Below, piece by piece: positions 45,121 through 57,430 of a stretch of 64,000 bases of DNA (the first letter of the stretch is position 1; the number at the start of each line of letters is the position of its first letter). The DNA comes from Plenodomus lindquistii (Eukaryota; Ascomycota; Dothideomycetes; Pleosporales; Leptosphaeriaceae), in contig JANUWI010000011.1 of NCBI GenBank assembly GCA_025504975.1, positions 248,001 to 312,000 of the forward strand, written 5' to 3'. Under the pieces are notes generated by a model. That model worked only from the letters and a program-made list of their open reading frames with translations. It was not told the DNA's origin and made no database searches. A program made the translations under genes and the position numbers.

Positions 45121-46398
45121 ATCGCTGTCGTTTCCAGGGGGGAATGAAAAGAGAAGAGAGGTTAATGGACGACGAATTTTGGAGTCTTATTCTTGTCTAT
45201 GCCGGTGGCTACCGGTGATAGTGGGCCATGGAGGGCCGTGTGGACTGACAACAGTTGCATGATCCATCGCTTGCCCGTGTTGCCCGTGATCGCCTGATAG
45301 ATGAGACTCAGATCTCAGTCGCGACCGCCATCACTAATTCGCTGCGCAGGGAAACTCGGAAAGTTTCTCAGTTGAGCTGCGACACGTTACCTGCACCATC
45401 CCTGAAGTTCTGTCCATGGCCGCGAACAGCAATGACGCAGTATCTGCTCTAGTGCATGCAGAGATTTTGGTGTTGAGGCTCTGCGGAAGCTCGGGAGACC
45501 CATTTAAAGTGTAGATCAGTTCGGCAAGAGTAGACAGGACTAGTTCCAATTAGGCACATCTTCGATGGGTCGATGACGTATCAAGTATGTGTTTGAACGA
45601 ATCAGTCACTTTTGGCACCGAAGACCGAAAAAAATCCATCCATATGTGCAAAGTCTACGGCAGAAACATCACAACCAATGCCTGTACGAAAAGGTCTGTT
45701 TTCATGATATTCAGGCTTATAGATAACTACGGTTATAACAGTGCTTAGGTTGTGAGATTGCTGAAAGGTTCGATCAAACTCTGGAGACAGTATAGAGCTG
45801 GTAGTGTCACAGTGAAGCTAGCTCTGGAGAAGGGCAGCCCTGGCCAAAGCTTGATTAATAGGAAGGGTCTCGTGCTTCTTATGTTACTATTGTACCTTAT
45901 TAGCACGATGCGGGAGCCTATACAGTAGTAAAAAGATAACAAAAGTACAGGAAGCTATAACATTGTAATTTCTACTACTGGTCTACTTCTAGAAAATTCA
46001 CGTAAAATCTAATTACTCTAAGTAGCATTTTATTGTGTTGTGGTGGTTACAGTGAATAGTGTAAGTGATTTTAGTGACTCATTCCATACGAGCTCCTTTG
46101 TAGACTTCTTCGTTGATGCTTGACTGCGTCCATGCTTTCTAGACATGAAATTTTCCCCTCGTGGAGATTTGCCCCGTTGTATCCACATGTTGCGGGACAG
46201 ATCCATTCTTTCACCTTAAATAGTAAAATGTATATTACTACCATATTCTACGAGCACTATGTGAGACGTGGAGTTGCTAGCGTGTTTAGGTTCTGTAAAC
46301 TGTCAACTGCGACGATGCTCCTTGTTCGCACCTACTTCACCACCTTTTGCGTTAAAGCATCTTTTCAAAAAGCTGTCGCGATTTGGCACAATAAGCAG
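45121..46398. other. intergenic, A+T-rich
   Basis: About 1.3 kb. The left 200 bp are the MFS 5' side; 45700-46060 is rich in A+T and TA steps, compatible with decayed repeat DNA. No gene seen. Confidence 0.5.
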
Positions 46399-48104
46399 CT
46401 ATACAACAGCAGAAATCTTGAATCCGCCAGGTACCAAGTGCTGGAAAACACCAAAGGGATCGTACTTCTTCGCTGCTGCCTTCATTTTCCGTACGGACTC
46501 AGCACCATAACTTGCCAGGGGATCCTGTGCCCCATCTGCATAGTCCAGATATAGATATGGGTTATCGGCGCCAATACTGCGCGCGTATTCTCGTATCCTA
46601 TGGATGAGTTCTGCGCCTGCACCCTGAAAGAGAGCGTCCTGATGCGACCCCTGCCATGAGATATATGGTTGATACACTGTTGCGGTGGAATTAGACCTAA
46701 ACTTGCTTTTTGCGCATACATTGGGCTTACAGCAAAGAACTTGGCCGTCAAATCGTTCCAAACCTAAAACATTGCCTCCTCGGCTTGCACTCGCCCTCCA
46801 ATACGCTGGTGGCAGCGGCTGGTAGAGAGCATATATACTCCAGTCACCTGTCGCCTTGACTTTTAGATTGGAAACTACGTCGAGATATATAAGGTGCGCC
46901 TCGTTCATAACGCGCAGATCGTTAGCAAAAGTCAGCGTCCCAAAATACACCCTTAGACAATGATCAGCGAGAGACACAAAGGCATCTGGCAATACTCACC
47001 TATGGGTAGTGACACCTGAAAGTTCTTCAGCCAGTGAAGACATGTTTCGGAAGCCAGTGGTGTCAGAGATATTGCTCGGAATGGCCAGGAACTCGTCATA
47101 CGCAGTCGGTCGTGCCACCGGTGCTGCATAATCATATGCATTTAGGATCAGATCTGAACCGACTGCGCTCTGGTAAACAGGCATGACGATCACAGATGCC
47201 TTGGGGGAGCTATCGATGTTGTTTGCAAAATTTACGAGCGCCTTGAAATGGTCCTCGATGGCGGTCTGCGGATATACCACCAGACCACCCCACATTCCAT
47301 CATACTTGAATGTCCGGAATTTGAATTGCGTGACTATACCGAAGTTATTGTTGCCGCCCTTTAAGACAGTAAACAAATCCTGGTATGATGTCTGCGAGGC
47401 AACGACAATGCGACCGTCAGCAAGTACAACTTCGAACTCCAGAACGTTATCGCAAATCAAGCCATACTCCGCAGAGAAATACGAGATACCTCCACCCAAT
47501 GTAATTCCTCCAACGCCTACCGATGATGAACGACCACCGGTTGTGATGACTCCTAATGGCTCGAGTGTGGGAAAGACATCGCTCCATTTGGCACCTGGTC
47601 CTACTTTGACAAGGCTATTTTCCGCATCGTACTCGACAGAATTGAGGTACTGTAGGTCGATCGTGACACCATTCTCAATGTTAGACGCGCCAGAATACGG
47701 CGTATGTCCACCGGAGCGAATAGCCCACTGGCAAGGCTTGATGAAACTTGCTGCCGTAAGCAACCGTACAGCAGTTGCAACTTCCCCGCTACTTTTTGGT
47801 AGGAAGATACAATTTGGAGTCAGCACTTGTTGTTTGATATCGAAGTAAGACTTGATGCGATCGCTGTACGTATTTTGACCGGGGAAAATGAGGTTGAGGG
47901 AGTTTGACGATAGTGCCGTACACTACACAGATGAAGCGTCAGCATCCCACGGATACACTATGTGGCCAGGATGGCCGGGCTTACACAGATATCTACTTGC
48001 TCCGAGACTGTTGCGGTCTTTGAGGGACCACTGTCGAGGCCTTGGACCAGCAGCAGGCTGGGGACAACAAGCAAGCTGATGGTTGCAGACAACATTTTGA
48101 GCAT
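46399..48104 (-). CDS. secreted FAD-linked oxidoreductase (BBE type)
   Basis: Berberine-bridge-enzyme-like oxidase with covalently bound FAD. Model: complement(join(46399..46951, 47000..47922, 47985..48104)), introns of 48 and 62 nt, 531 residues. The signal peptide is MLKMLSATISLLVVPSLLLVQG. The PCMH FAD-binding domain spans about 70-250; His113 in RSGGHTPYSG is the probable 8-alpha-histidyl attachment residue. GGGISYFSAEYGLICDNV follows without the second Cys seen in bicovalent members, so a single covalent link is likely. The BBE domain is at the C-terminus (NPYLYLDYADG..YDPFGVF). In fungi such enzymes oxidise sugars or tailor secondary metabolites. It lies near an MFS carrier and a LaeA-like methyltransferase. 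Confidence 0.9.
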
Positions 48105-49762
48105 GTTGTGTGATATCGTAAGCCTGCCAGGGGATCTCCTCTTGTCCTTCAGTTTCTGAGCTCTGCTTCTTCGTTTTGACAGTGCGGGGCATAGCGGAAG
48201 AACCAATGCCGCAGAATGACCGAGACCGTGAGTTCGCGGCTCGTAGCTGCAGCTTCAAGGGTACGCAGAGCGATGGCGCAGACTTTGAGGGATTGAATCT
48301 CATGGATCATGAAGTATACTGTGCGGCGTATTTAGACTTGGCTTCATGATGTATGTTCATTATTACTACATGCCATAGTGAAGTTTAGCAAACTGGCTCA
48401 TGTTTAGCACCCTAATCGAAGCCAACCTTAAAATTGTTAGAGGCTGTCTACCTACTCTACCTACCTTACGTCTGTTGTTCCGCTACTTGGCCCCACGATG
48501 GATCGATGAGACTTGGACCTACACTGGCAATCGCAGTCGCAGCAGGCATTGTAGCCAAAGGCACAGCCTGGATCTGACTCCGAGTCCGAATTGCCCTTAC
48601 CAGAGCGTGAAGTGTTCACCTGAAGCCCAAGTGGGACCGTCTGGCAGCTTGAATCTTGGCAGCATTAGTGATGCCAAAGAGCCCTCAGATGGCGCAAGTG
48701 GGCGAGTGAATGGCATCACGATTCACTTGGGCGCAGGGGAGATGGTCATAACACAGACCACGGTCGATAAAAGTGAGGTGTCGCAAGTACACAGTACATT
48801 CCCAAGCAGTGGCCGAATATGTGAGACGAGTTTTGCGGTAGATTGGCCGTTGGACCCTGCGTGCCGACTTCTTCGCTCTAGCCGGGTGTCATTGTCTGAC
48901 CTCGCTCTTTACCTTATTAGGCCTAGTATTGGTTTATAGGATACATTAAATAAGCATTACCAGACAAGGACGACGGTAGGTGAGCGTTAGAACTTCAGAT
49001 AATATCACACGAATGCGTGAATCTATCCAAACGCGTCGTTGATGTATTGTTCATTGTTCTTGCGGTGGGCATGGTAGAATACCACAAGAGGGCGAGGTCA
49101 GGCCACAGCTCCCGCTCCAGCCGTGGTGGCGGGCGGGCCGCTAGGACGATGCGCCCCCTAGCATGTGCACTTATCAACATCGGATGTTCTTCCCTTCACA
49201 TAGGAAATGTAAAGTATCAACAAAATCCAATTGTCATCACAACCATGCCCGCAGCCCGGATCGACCCTCAATCTGATTACCGATTGCGCATCTGTTAACA
49301 GATACAGAAGCATGTGTTACCTGCTCCAGGTAGTCCCGGCATGCCTTCTTCTTACAGCCCCAACTCCCGTGCACACGTGGACCGCGCATCGACATCGAAC
49401 ATGCACGGCGCGATAGCGAATGTGTTGCACGTCCAGGCCCAGAGTCCTTGGTTAGATTTTCCTGATTGGCTGGGTAAGTTTAAACTGCGAAGGGATAAGA
49501 CGGCAAAGCCACCACAAGGATGCCCAACTCCGAATGCCCGCGCCGCAAGCCCGCATGAGCATCGAGAGATGGCTTCCGGAATGATTCAAGGCGCCTCCCC
49601 ATCAGCGTTTAATGTGTGTCAAAAGTTCCTCGAGGTATTCTCTCTTCGCCCGACAAGAGTCAGACAATCGCTCGCGCCACTCCAGCCGGCGCAGATACAC
49701 TTTGAACCACTAGCACAATATCGTGATGGTCACGCCCTTACCCAGTCCTTCTTTCACCCACC
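48105..49762. other. gene-poor spacer
   Basis: 1.66 kb between two divergently transcribed genes. Open frames of up to 179 codons (48400-48939 and 49314-49853) show no domain or signal peptide; the second overlaps the methyltransferase first exon in another frame. No element recognised. Confidence 0.45.
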
Positions 49763-51019
49763 ATGGCATCGTCAAGCGATATACAAGATAATGATACGAG
49801 CGCCCATGAGCACTTCACGTCAGATGAGGCTAGTTCTTCCGGCCCGTCGCTAGAAATTGATGTACGCCCATAGCCCCTGGTCTAGCATGCCACCTTCCCC
49901 TACTTACAGGTGCGTTGGTCTAAAGAGCGATGATCGCGACTCTGCATTAGGCGACAGTCAGTCCTCGTGCGTCTCTCCCAAACATCATCGTTTTTACGGT
50001 ATATAATGAGCTGAAAAACCGAAGCTATACCATGTCTGCCACTTCTTCCGTTTACAACTTTCGCTATGAGAACGGAAGGAGATATCACGCATATGCTGAG
50101 GGAAAGTACCCCGTGCCAAATGACGAGGTACGCTCAGTGACTCCGTCACGGCACATGCCACACCGATAGCTGACGGGCTTCGCAGGTGGAGGCGGATAGG
50201 CTGGATCTCCAACATCATGCCTTCCGTCTCTCACTCGACGGTAAACTCCACCGGGCGCCGATTTCGCAGAATCTGCAAAACGTGCTCGACGTAGGCTGTG
50301 GAACTGGTATCTGGTCCATCGAGTTTGCCGACGAGCACCCGTCCGCTCGCATCCTCGGTACCGATCTGAGCCCTATTCAACCAGCACAAGTCCCCCCGAA
50401 TTGCGAGTTCCTCATTGATGACTGTGAAGAAGAGTGGATTTATACGACCCAGTTCGACTACATACATACACGTGCCATGGTTGCAGCTGTCAAGGACTGG
50501 GATCGATTCTTTGTCCAGGCATACACAAACCTCAAGCCAGGCGGATATATCGAGTGTCAAGAGCTCACATTTCCCATTCGGTGCATGGATCCGGGCGTTA
50601 CCGCCGAAAATTCGCCTCTGGTCCGATGGTCAGAATTGTTCATCGAAGCTGCCAACAAGATGGGCCTCGACGCGACGGGGCCTCGTCATTTCACTCCAAA
50701 GTTCCACAGTGCGGGCTTTGTCGACGTCAACGTCAAGACTAACAAGTGGCCTGTAGGTAAGTGGGCGAAAGGCGCAAAGTTCAAGCTGCTCGGCCGCTTC
50801 GTGTATGAAGATCTGATGGGGTGGCTCCCTAGCTCGTCTCTGGGGCTGTTTACTCGAGTGCTGAAGTGGAAACATGAGGAAGTCGAAGTTTTCCTCTCCG
50901 AGTGCAGGACGGAGGCTAAGAGAAGAGACAGGCATTACTACGCGGATGCGTGGGTTACATCCAAGGACCTGTTTTCACAGCTTACTGATTTGATACAGAA
51001 TCTTTTGGTATGCTCGTAA
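49763..51019 (+). CDS. LaeA-like S-adenosylmethionine methyltransferase
   Basis: Class I methyltransferase of the fungal LaeA-like/TAM-domain group. Model: join(49763..49861, 49926..49966, 50025..50127, 50186..51019), 358 residues. The Ser/Asp-rich N-terminus leads through DSALGDSQSS to SSVYNFRYENGRRYHAY and YPVPNDE, the hallmark start of this family; the three introns (58-64 nt) were chosen because they restore it. SAM-binding motif I is VLDVGCGTGIWSIEFADEHP, and the post-I acidic residue lies in GTDLSPIQP. LKPGGYIECQEL is motif III. The 3' end is uncertain: the frame stops at 51019, but an acidic 65-codon frame (51024-51233) follows and could be a last exon. LaeA itself regulates secondary metabolism; most relatives have no known substrate. 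Confidence 0.87.
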
Positions 51020-52557
51020 ACCTTTGGTTGCAGGGCCTCTCGATGGTAGCAATGACGCGACACGGGAGGAGGAGACGCTTGAATCTGACGAGGAAGAGAA
51101 TTCGGCAACCTCAACCACGCTATCGCCCGAGCGAGCGGCTGCACCTTCGTCGGATGTTTCGAGTGGGGCTCCAGCATCAAGATCTGATGTGCCTTCTCCA
51201 CATCATAAACCTGAAGATGCTCGTGATTCTTAATTTGAAGCCCAACATAGCAGTACTCGTAAAGACAGTAGCTCTAGCACGTATATTCATCATCAGTCAC
51301 AGGCGTCCTACCTACTAGGTGTTTGCCTCTACCTCGATCATCGTACTACAACAATGATTCACTACAAGGACATTACTTTTCGTGATGAGGAGAAGCCGAT
51401 GTTACTAACAGCAAAATGTCATATACTCCCGGCATTCAACGAGGCTATACGGAAGAGCCCGCACGTTTTATTGCATCCCCTAGCCATACATACTACGATA
51501 CGCTTCATGCTTCCTAGTTTAGTAGATGGAGTAGTTGTACCACCACAATTCTGCTGTTTCACTCTACAATAAACCAAAACTATAACACCAAAGCTAGACA
51601 CTCTCTCGTGGACTCTTTAGCTTATTATGTCAGGAGTAGTTGGCAAGGTTCTGGAAGTGGGGAGTAAAGAAAGCACAAATCCTTTCGTAAATACCTGCCT
51701 CCTGATGAACAACACTCATAAGCTCTTACAACAACACCCACCACTGGAATACAATAGATACGCAGCCTGGAATCTTCTTTTTCAGATGTATAATGTTGGC
51801 TGTAAAAAGAGCGGAGCAAAATCGCCTTCCAACTACATTTGTGATGGTTGGTATGCGGAGGCAGGCTCGGAGTCTATCACACACTGCAGAAACCAATCAA
51901 CTTTGGGATAACGGTGTCACCTCACCACCCTTGATCAGAAAGACGACAAAAGTGGTCTATAACACATGGTGAGCGAGTATCGCATCTTGAGTCAATTATA
52001 AGACTGTCTATTGTGTGACCTTGAATCACTAGATACTAAAAAAAGACATGTGGAGGACCAGAAGGGTTGGTCAAGAGTATGTGTGACCCAGCCTGAAACT
52101 GTGCCTTTCCTGACAAACGCTACAACGACCCGGTCCGGCGAAATACTGACAGGACTGTATCGTAGCATTATCTCGGAGGCCGTGTCCTCGACGTTTCGCG
52201 AACGTGACAAGTTCTGCTGCATTGACACGGTGGTGGCTCGGCGATTACCGTTTCTCCCTCTCCGTCTCTCTCTCAGTCTCTCTCTCCGTCTCTCTCTCTC
52301 TCTCTCTCTCTCTCTGCGTTGGGAACCTTTACGATGTCCTGTCAACAGCATATCTGTATGAAGAAGCAGATTTGCGTGTCTCGCAACTGGAAAACACCCT
52401 GAGCTTCGAATGCGGTGTAGACGCAAATAGCGGCCTAGTAATCTTATGGATACTGCTCCTGCGTGCATGTGAATTGCGGGACGGAGCTCCGCATTCTTGG
52501 GATGGATCGTGAAAAGCCGTAGGTTGTGATTGTGATAATGCAAGAAAGCTTCGTAAT
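51020..52557. other. intergenic, A+T-rich in part
   Basis: 1.5 kb. 51230-51620 is A+T-rich; a TC dinucleotide microsatellite lies at 52289-52315. An acidic frame at 51024-51233 may belong to the upstream methyltransferase. No other gene supported. Confidence 0.5.
52289..52315 (+). repeat. (TC)n microsatellite
   Basis: Thirteen uninterrupted TC units, within a broader TCTC/CCGTCTC tract from about 52258. Confidence 0.95.
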
Positions 52558-53688
52558 CTAGTTTCCCAGCCAGTCCAGGAACTCGGGTGTGAAGTAGCTG
52601 ACAATGATGGAAGCGCCAGCACGTAGAATACCCTGTGTTGCTTCCTCAGCCATTTGCCTTAGATCAAAGACGCCAGCGGCAGCGGCAGCGTGAATCATGG
52701 CGTACTCGCCAGACACCTGGTAGGCGGCAATGGGCATGTCTTTTCCGATTTCCTTTGCATCGCTTATAATGTCCAGATACTGGCTTGCTGGTTTCACCAT
52801 AATGATGTCGGCGCCTTCACTGATATCGCGCACGATGGCTCTGCGGGCAAGCCCACGGCCACCAGGAGGGAGCTGGTAACACCTCCTGTCACCAAAGGAC
52901 GGCACTGATCCGGCAGCGTCACGGAAAGGGCCGTAGAGGCAGCCTGAGAACTTGGCGGCGTAGGACATGAGCACAATCTGATGGGCGATGCCAGCCTCGA
53001 TGAGCTTGAGCTTGATGGCGCGGATGCGACCATCGTTCATGTCCGAGGGCGCAATGCAGTGCGCGCCCGCTTGGGCGTAGGACATGGCCACGTCGCTGAT
53101 GCGCTCTACCGACAGGGCATTGTTTAGGCTGCCGTCGTCGCGCAGGATGCCACAGTGGCCGTGCGAGGTGTATTCGCAGAGGCAGACATCGACGACGATG
53201 AAGAGGTCGGGGAAGGCGCGGCGGAGCAGACGGATGGCCCTGATGACGGGGCCCTTGGGGTCGTCGGCGTTGGTGCCGAGCGCGTCTTTGGCGCCGGGGG
53301 CGAGGGGCACGCCGAAGAGGATGACGGAGCGCAGGCCCTTGGCAACCAGCGGGGTGAGGTAGGGCACGACCTTGTTGAGGCCGCGGCGGTGTATATTGGG
53401 GAGCGAGGGAATCAGCGTCTCCTCGTCGGGCTGGTCCGAGATGAAGAGCGGGTAGATGAGCATCGACTTGGTCAGCTGGCGCTCGGCCTGCCATGCGCGC
53501 GAGAGCGGGTGGCTGTACCCGCCGTGCAGCTGGCTCTTGATGTCGCCGGCAATGCTGACGCTCGTGGCCGCTGTGCTGGCGTACGAGCGCGTGGAGCGCG
53601 CCTCCGAGGCTTGCGACCGCAGGTCTGGCCGCTCAGGGCGGTCGGCATTGCGGTAGGCAATGTCTGACACGAGCGAGGAAAAGGACAT
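52558..53688 (-). CDS. HEM2: porphobilinogen synthase (delta-aminolevulinate dehydratase)
   Basis: Joins two 5-aminolevulinate molecules to porphobilinogen, the second step of heme synthesis, in the cytosol. Intronless, 376 residues from ATG 53688 (MSFSSLVSDIAYRNADRPER); the open frame extends upstream but without another ATG. The zinc-site cluster CLCEYTSHGHCG is near residue 168, so this is a Zn-dependent form. The two active-site lysines lie in MSYAAKFSGCLYGPFRDA (about residue 246) and MVKPASQYLD (about 298). HGGYSHPLSRAWQ and YPLFISD at the N-terminal side are family-typical, as is YQVSGEYAM near the end. A disordered Ser/Arg stretch (about residues 20-45) is a common fungal insertion. 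Complete. Confidence 0.96.
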   Translation of the reverse strand: MSFSSLVSDIAYRNADRPERPDLRSQASEARSTRSYASTAATSVSIAGDIKSQLHGGYSHPLSRAWQAERQLTKSMLIYPLFISDQPDEETLIPSLPNIHRRGLNKVVPYLTPLVAKGLRSVILFGVPLAPGAKDALGTNADDPKGPVIRAIRLLRRAFPDLFIVVDVCLCEYTSHGHCGILRDDGSLNNALSVERISDVAMSYAQAGAHCIAPSDMNDGRIRAIKLKLIEAGIAHQIVLMSYAAKFSGCLYGPFRDAAGSVPSFGDRRCYQLPPGGRGLARRAIVRDISEGADIIMVKPASQYLDIISDAKEIGKDMPIAAYQVSGEYAMIHAAAAAGVFDLRQMAEEATQGILRAGASIIVSYFTPEFLDWLGN

Positions 53689-55867
53689 GGCGGCGAGTTG
53701 GTGCTGCTGAGACGGTGGGCAGCGTGAAGCAGGGCCAGGTGGGGAGGCGAGCGTGGTGCGAGGGGTGGCGGTCGAGCAACCGAGGCAGTGACGTCGGAGG
53801 CTGGCCTGCACTGAACACGCAGTGTACTATTTGGGCTGTAGTAGTAGGTGTAGAAGCAGAAGAGGCAGAAGAAGTAGAAGAGGGGTCACAATGCTGGCCA
53901 AGGGAAGAGAGCGTCCAGCGGTTGAATTCGAAATGCTCATGTCAGATTCATATTGTTTCCTCAGTCGCCCATGCCATGCCTGTCGCCTCCGAGACTACTC
54001 CGCGGCCAATCGGCGCCTCGAGATTACCGAGGGGTCGCTTACCTAATCCGTCCGAGTTCATCACAGGCCATACTGACTACTCCAGACTACTCTACGCTGA
54101 AGGTATCGCGAGAATCACATCCCTGCCATCGCTTTCAAGATGCGGCCTAGGCACTGGGCCACTCGTTCGACTCAAAGTTTTCACATAGAACGCATTTGCA
54201 CCTCATCTTGTTTGATTCGTGTGACCGATCTGAAGAAAGGCCGAGAAGATCGACCCCCGTCTACGTAGAGTAGTAAACAGGAAACACCTTTCTGTGTTCC
54301 TCTCTCTCAACATTGCAGTAGCCTTTGTCCTGAACAAGCTACATTGTTGAGAAATGCATGTATTACACGGTTCACACGCCCTATAGACCTCAACCATACG
54401 ACTTTGCCGCACTGGGATAACTCGATTGGGTTTGCAGGAGTGCCTCACCATTTACCCTGCCAGGCGAAGTTACGGCTGACCCGGATATGATCTGATACAG
54501 CTCGGCGCATCTGCAAAGCACCCTCCTTACCTAATCGAGCAACCTACTGTGTAGATAAAGTAAACCCGCTTATCGCCCATATTCTGCCCTGGTATCCAGA
54601 AGCTGTGTCCCAACATTGGGTATTTGTCCTCCCCACGCGTCGGAGCGATAGTTTCAAGTCTTTGAACTACTATCACTCTAGCATTTTGAATTTGTGAAAC
54701 AAGCACAGTGGACTCTGGAGCCCAATCCATGATCAAAAGTGACCCATCGTAAGTCCTGATAGACACAAAGCCATGGTCTGACAGCTATTCTGGTGAAGGC
54801 TACGCTGCGTGGCGCCAGAGAACGAATCTAGACCATCCCAAGATTGGTCTGCGGGATGAGTTGTTGAAGCAAGCATATCAAGTAACAGTTCCCGCAGAAA
54901 GAGCGGTCAGCTAACGAAGTATATAGAAGTACAAAGTCATTGCGGTGCAAGCACAATATTTGGCACACGTATCCAAAACCAGCAATCATATCTCACACCT
55001 GCCACGATCCACGCTGTCATCGTAGTAAAAATGTGCTCATATACATACTCGTGGTATTGCTGCAACCACGATTACTACATCTGGTACAGTCCCATCCCCC
55101 CTCGATGGATAGTACCTCCCTGCATATGACTAACCAAGCCCAAGGGCCAACACAATGGAAATCTGTTCTTCACGTCTCTTGTCTGGTTACTCCTACGACG
55201 CGTGGAGCATCGACATGTGCCGAAACATGACTGTCTCGTGTGGTGGCTTTTCGAATTACTATTGCACAGAGTGCTCGGAAGATGTCTGTCTAGAGTACCA
55301 GCTGGACGAGTGGTAGAGTGAGCAACAGCGAGAGAAGGTCAACATCGGGCATGTTGTAAATGTTCGCTTCACTTTATCGAAAGACAAAGCAATTGCTGGG
55401 GCGCGGGTGCGGGTGCGGGTGCGGGTGCGGGTGCGGAGGAGGCGTGTGCGTATGCACGATTGCACGTGCGATGTGCTGGCGAGCTGCACGACAATTCACA
55501 TATGCTTGGGATGAACCAATGAACGTAAACCCACTGTCTTGCATTGATTCACCGCTGGACATGGGTTTCATGAGTAGCTCACCGCCTTCTGTGTACATAC
55601 GCGGGAGCTTGAAGTCCAGCCAAGACAGTCGATGCACATGTTGGCATGCAGATGTAGTCTTGAATACGACGCGGATCTGCGGGAGTACACTTTAGAATAA
55701 CCAAGTTTGACTTGTACAGTCATGTTCCAACAGCCCGACTTCTTGTACTCAGGATTGCGGGCGCATAGTCAAGTTGAACTGAAGCCATGTTGAGTGATTA
55801 TCCTGTGTCTCACTCAACCTTGACAGCTTCCACGTCGAATTCTGGACGAGCAACAACGCGAAGGGAG
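53689..55867. other. long intergenic region, HEM2 to thioesterase
   Basis: 2.2 kb with no supportable gene on either strand. It holds a GCGGGT hexamer repeat at 55403-55436. The left part is the HEM2 5' side, the right part the thioesterase 3' side. Confidence 0.5.
55403..55436 (+). repeat. GCGGGT hexamer microsatellite
   Basis: Five copies of GCGGGT plus a partial sixth. The repeated GGG runs could also form a G-quadruplex on the plus strand. Confidence 0.95.
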
Positions 55868-57430
55868 CTACTCGGTCAAACTCTCTTCTGCAGTCTTTGG
55901 ACTGACTCCATAGCCTTCCTCGAGAGTGCGTCTAACCTGCTGGGCGCGTCGCCGTGCATCAATGTACATCATGAATTCCTGGTATGTCCGCGGCATGACA
56001 CGAATGTTCTTGGGCACCGTGAAAGTGTAGTTAAACTGCCCAGTGGGCTTAGAATGGCCATGTTCCACATCTCGTACTTTGGAGTCCACCCGTATCTGGA
56101 CTCTGGTGTACTCGTCGTTTTGGTCAACCTTCTCATCGGGCGCGCCAATGAGAGGTGGGTCCGTGTATACGACAGTTGCTGTCAGGTACAGTATGCTGCC
56201 CACGGGCACAGGATTCTGGAACGTAGACGGATCGAGGGAAACGAAGGTTGGGCGGGCATGGGCGAAGGCAGCGGCAGCTGTGAAGGCCAGCTCAAACGTC
56301 TGCTTGAGGAGGAAACCACCAAAGATCATGAAGTGGTGGCGATTGCGGTACTGCGGTTGCATAATGGTGGCAGTCTGCAGGCGCGTCGCGTCCATGTGGA
56401 CGACATTGTCGGGCTTTCGAAGCTCATCGTAGGGGTCTAAAAAGCGCTGTGAGGTAGATGGACAGTCGTTTTAAGAGGCAGACATACCGTGAAACTGGAG
56501 CTGCTTCTGCCAAAAGGCATGTATAAGGTCGCTTTCGAGATCATTGGGCGTATGCTTGAGTAGAGATGTATCACGTCGCTCCTTGCGAACCTTGGAGTTG
56601 CGCTCCCCAAGGGCATACAGCCGTTTCTCCTCCGGCGTCTCGACAACCAGAGGGTTGACGTTGACGGGCCTGCAACTACAGTCAGCCCGGCCAATTACCG
56701 CCATCTCCGACGCTCAACGCACTTCTTGGTTCTGGGATCCAGCGAAACCATGGTGAAGGTGCAATTGATCAAGACATCAGCGTCGCCGACTTTGCTGCCC
56801 GCCTTGGGGGCCTTGGCGACCTGCATTGTAATCTCCAGGCTGCTGCGGCCGGTGGCATACGTGACGCGGCCAGAAAGCTCCAGGTCGCAGATTTCCGTCA
56901 GCGGCGAGTGGATAGTGATGCGATCGCAGCTGGCGGTGACGGTTGTGACATGGTCGCCCGTATGCTTGTAACTGTAGAATATTCAGACGACGCCGAGCAG
57001 TCGGCGCAGCATGCGAGGCTTACGCAATGATGCCGGACAGAGCATCGAGATCCATGAAGATGGTGCCTAGGCGTATATGGCCCGATGAATTGAGGTATGT
57101 ATCCAGCAGCCACGGATCGCGCGCCAAGGGCAACACGACAGCGTGGTAGCTATCATCCATGTGCTTGGGCGTCAGGTCGGGATCTTTGGGCACTTCGGGC
57201 TTGCCAGACGCCTGCGCAGAGCTAGAGCCCTCGGCCTGTTGCTGTCGCAGCGCATCCACCCAGGGAGTGCGCACGCGCATCGACGTCAGTTCGCGAAAGA
57301 CGCCGTCTGTGCGACACGGCGGGCTGGTATGGAAGCTGCTGGTTGAAGGTGACGCCGCGAGCATTGCCAATGGCTGTCGCAAGCAACCAGTGGAGCTCAA
57401 TGCTCGCGCGGCCCTGGTCGCAAGTCTCAT
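55868..57430 (-). CDS. acyl-CoA thioesterase, ACOT9 type, mitochondrial
   Basis: Double-HotDog thioesterase hydrolysing acyl-CoA esters, probably in mitochondria. Model: complement(join(55868..56436, 56488..56669, 56723..56971, 57024..57430)), introns of 51-53 nt, 468 residues. The N-terminus MRLATRAARALSSTG.. is Arg/Ser/Ala-rich with no acidic residues for over 40 residues, a good mitochondrial presequence; an in-frame ATG at 57481 would add 17 residues. First HotDog half: SGHIRLGTIFMDLDALSG, then DHVTTVTASCDRITIHSPL. Second half: NRHHFMIFGGFLLKQTFELAFTAA, then FVSLDPSTFQNPVPVGSILYLTATV. Both halves are complete. The C-terminal region (VMPRTYQEFMMYIDARRRAQ) is family-typical. Chain-length preference cannot be read here. 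Confidence 0.92.

Noticed and set aside
49314..49853. 179-codon open frame overlapping the LaeA-like first exon
   Set aside because: The overlapping frame reads the conserved family N-terminus in another phase; this one has no motif.
43222..51019. Complete secondary-metabolite gene cluster
   Set aside because: Only tailoring and export type genes are present; no backbone synthase or precursor was found.
54140..54190. tRNA-like GTTCGA box
   Set aside because: The surrounding sequence does not fold into the acceptor and anticodon arms of a tRNA.
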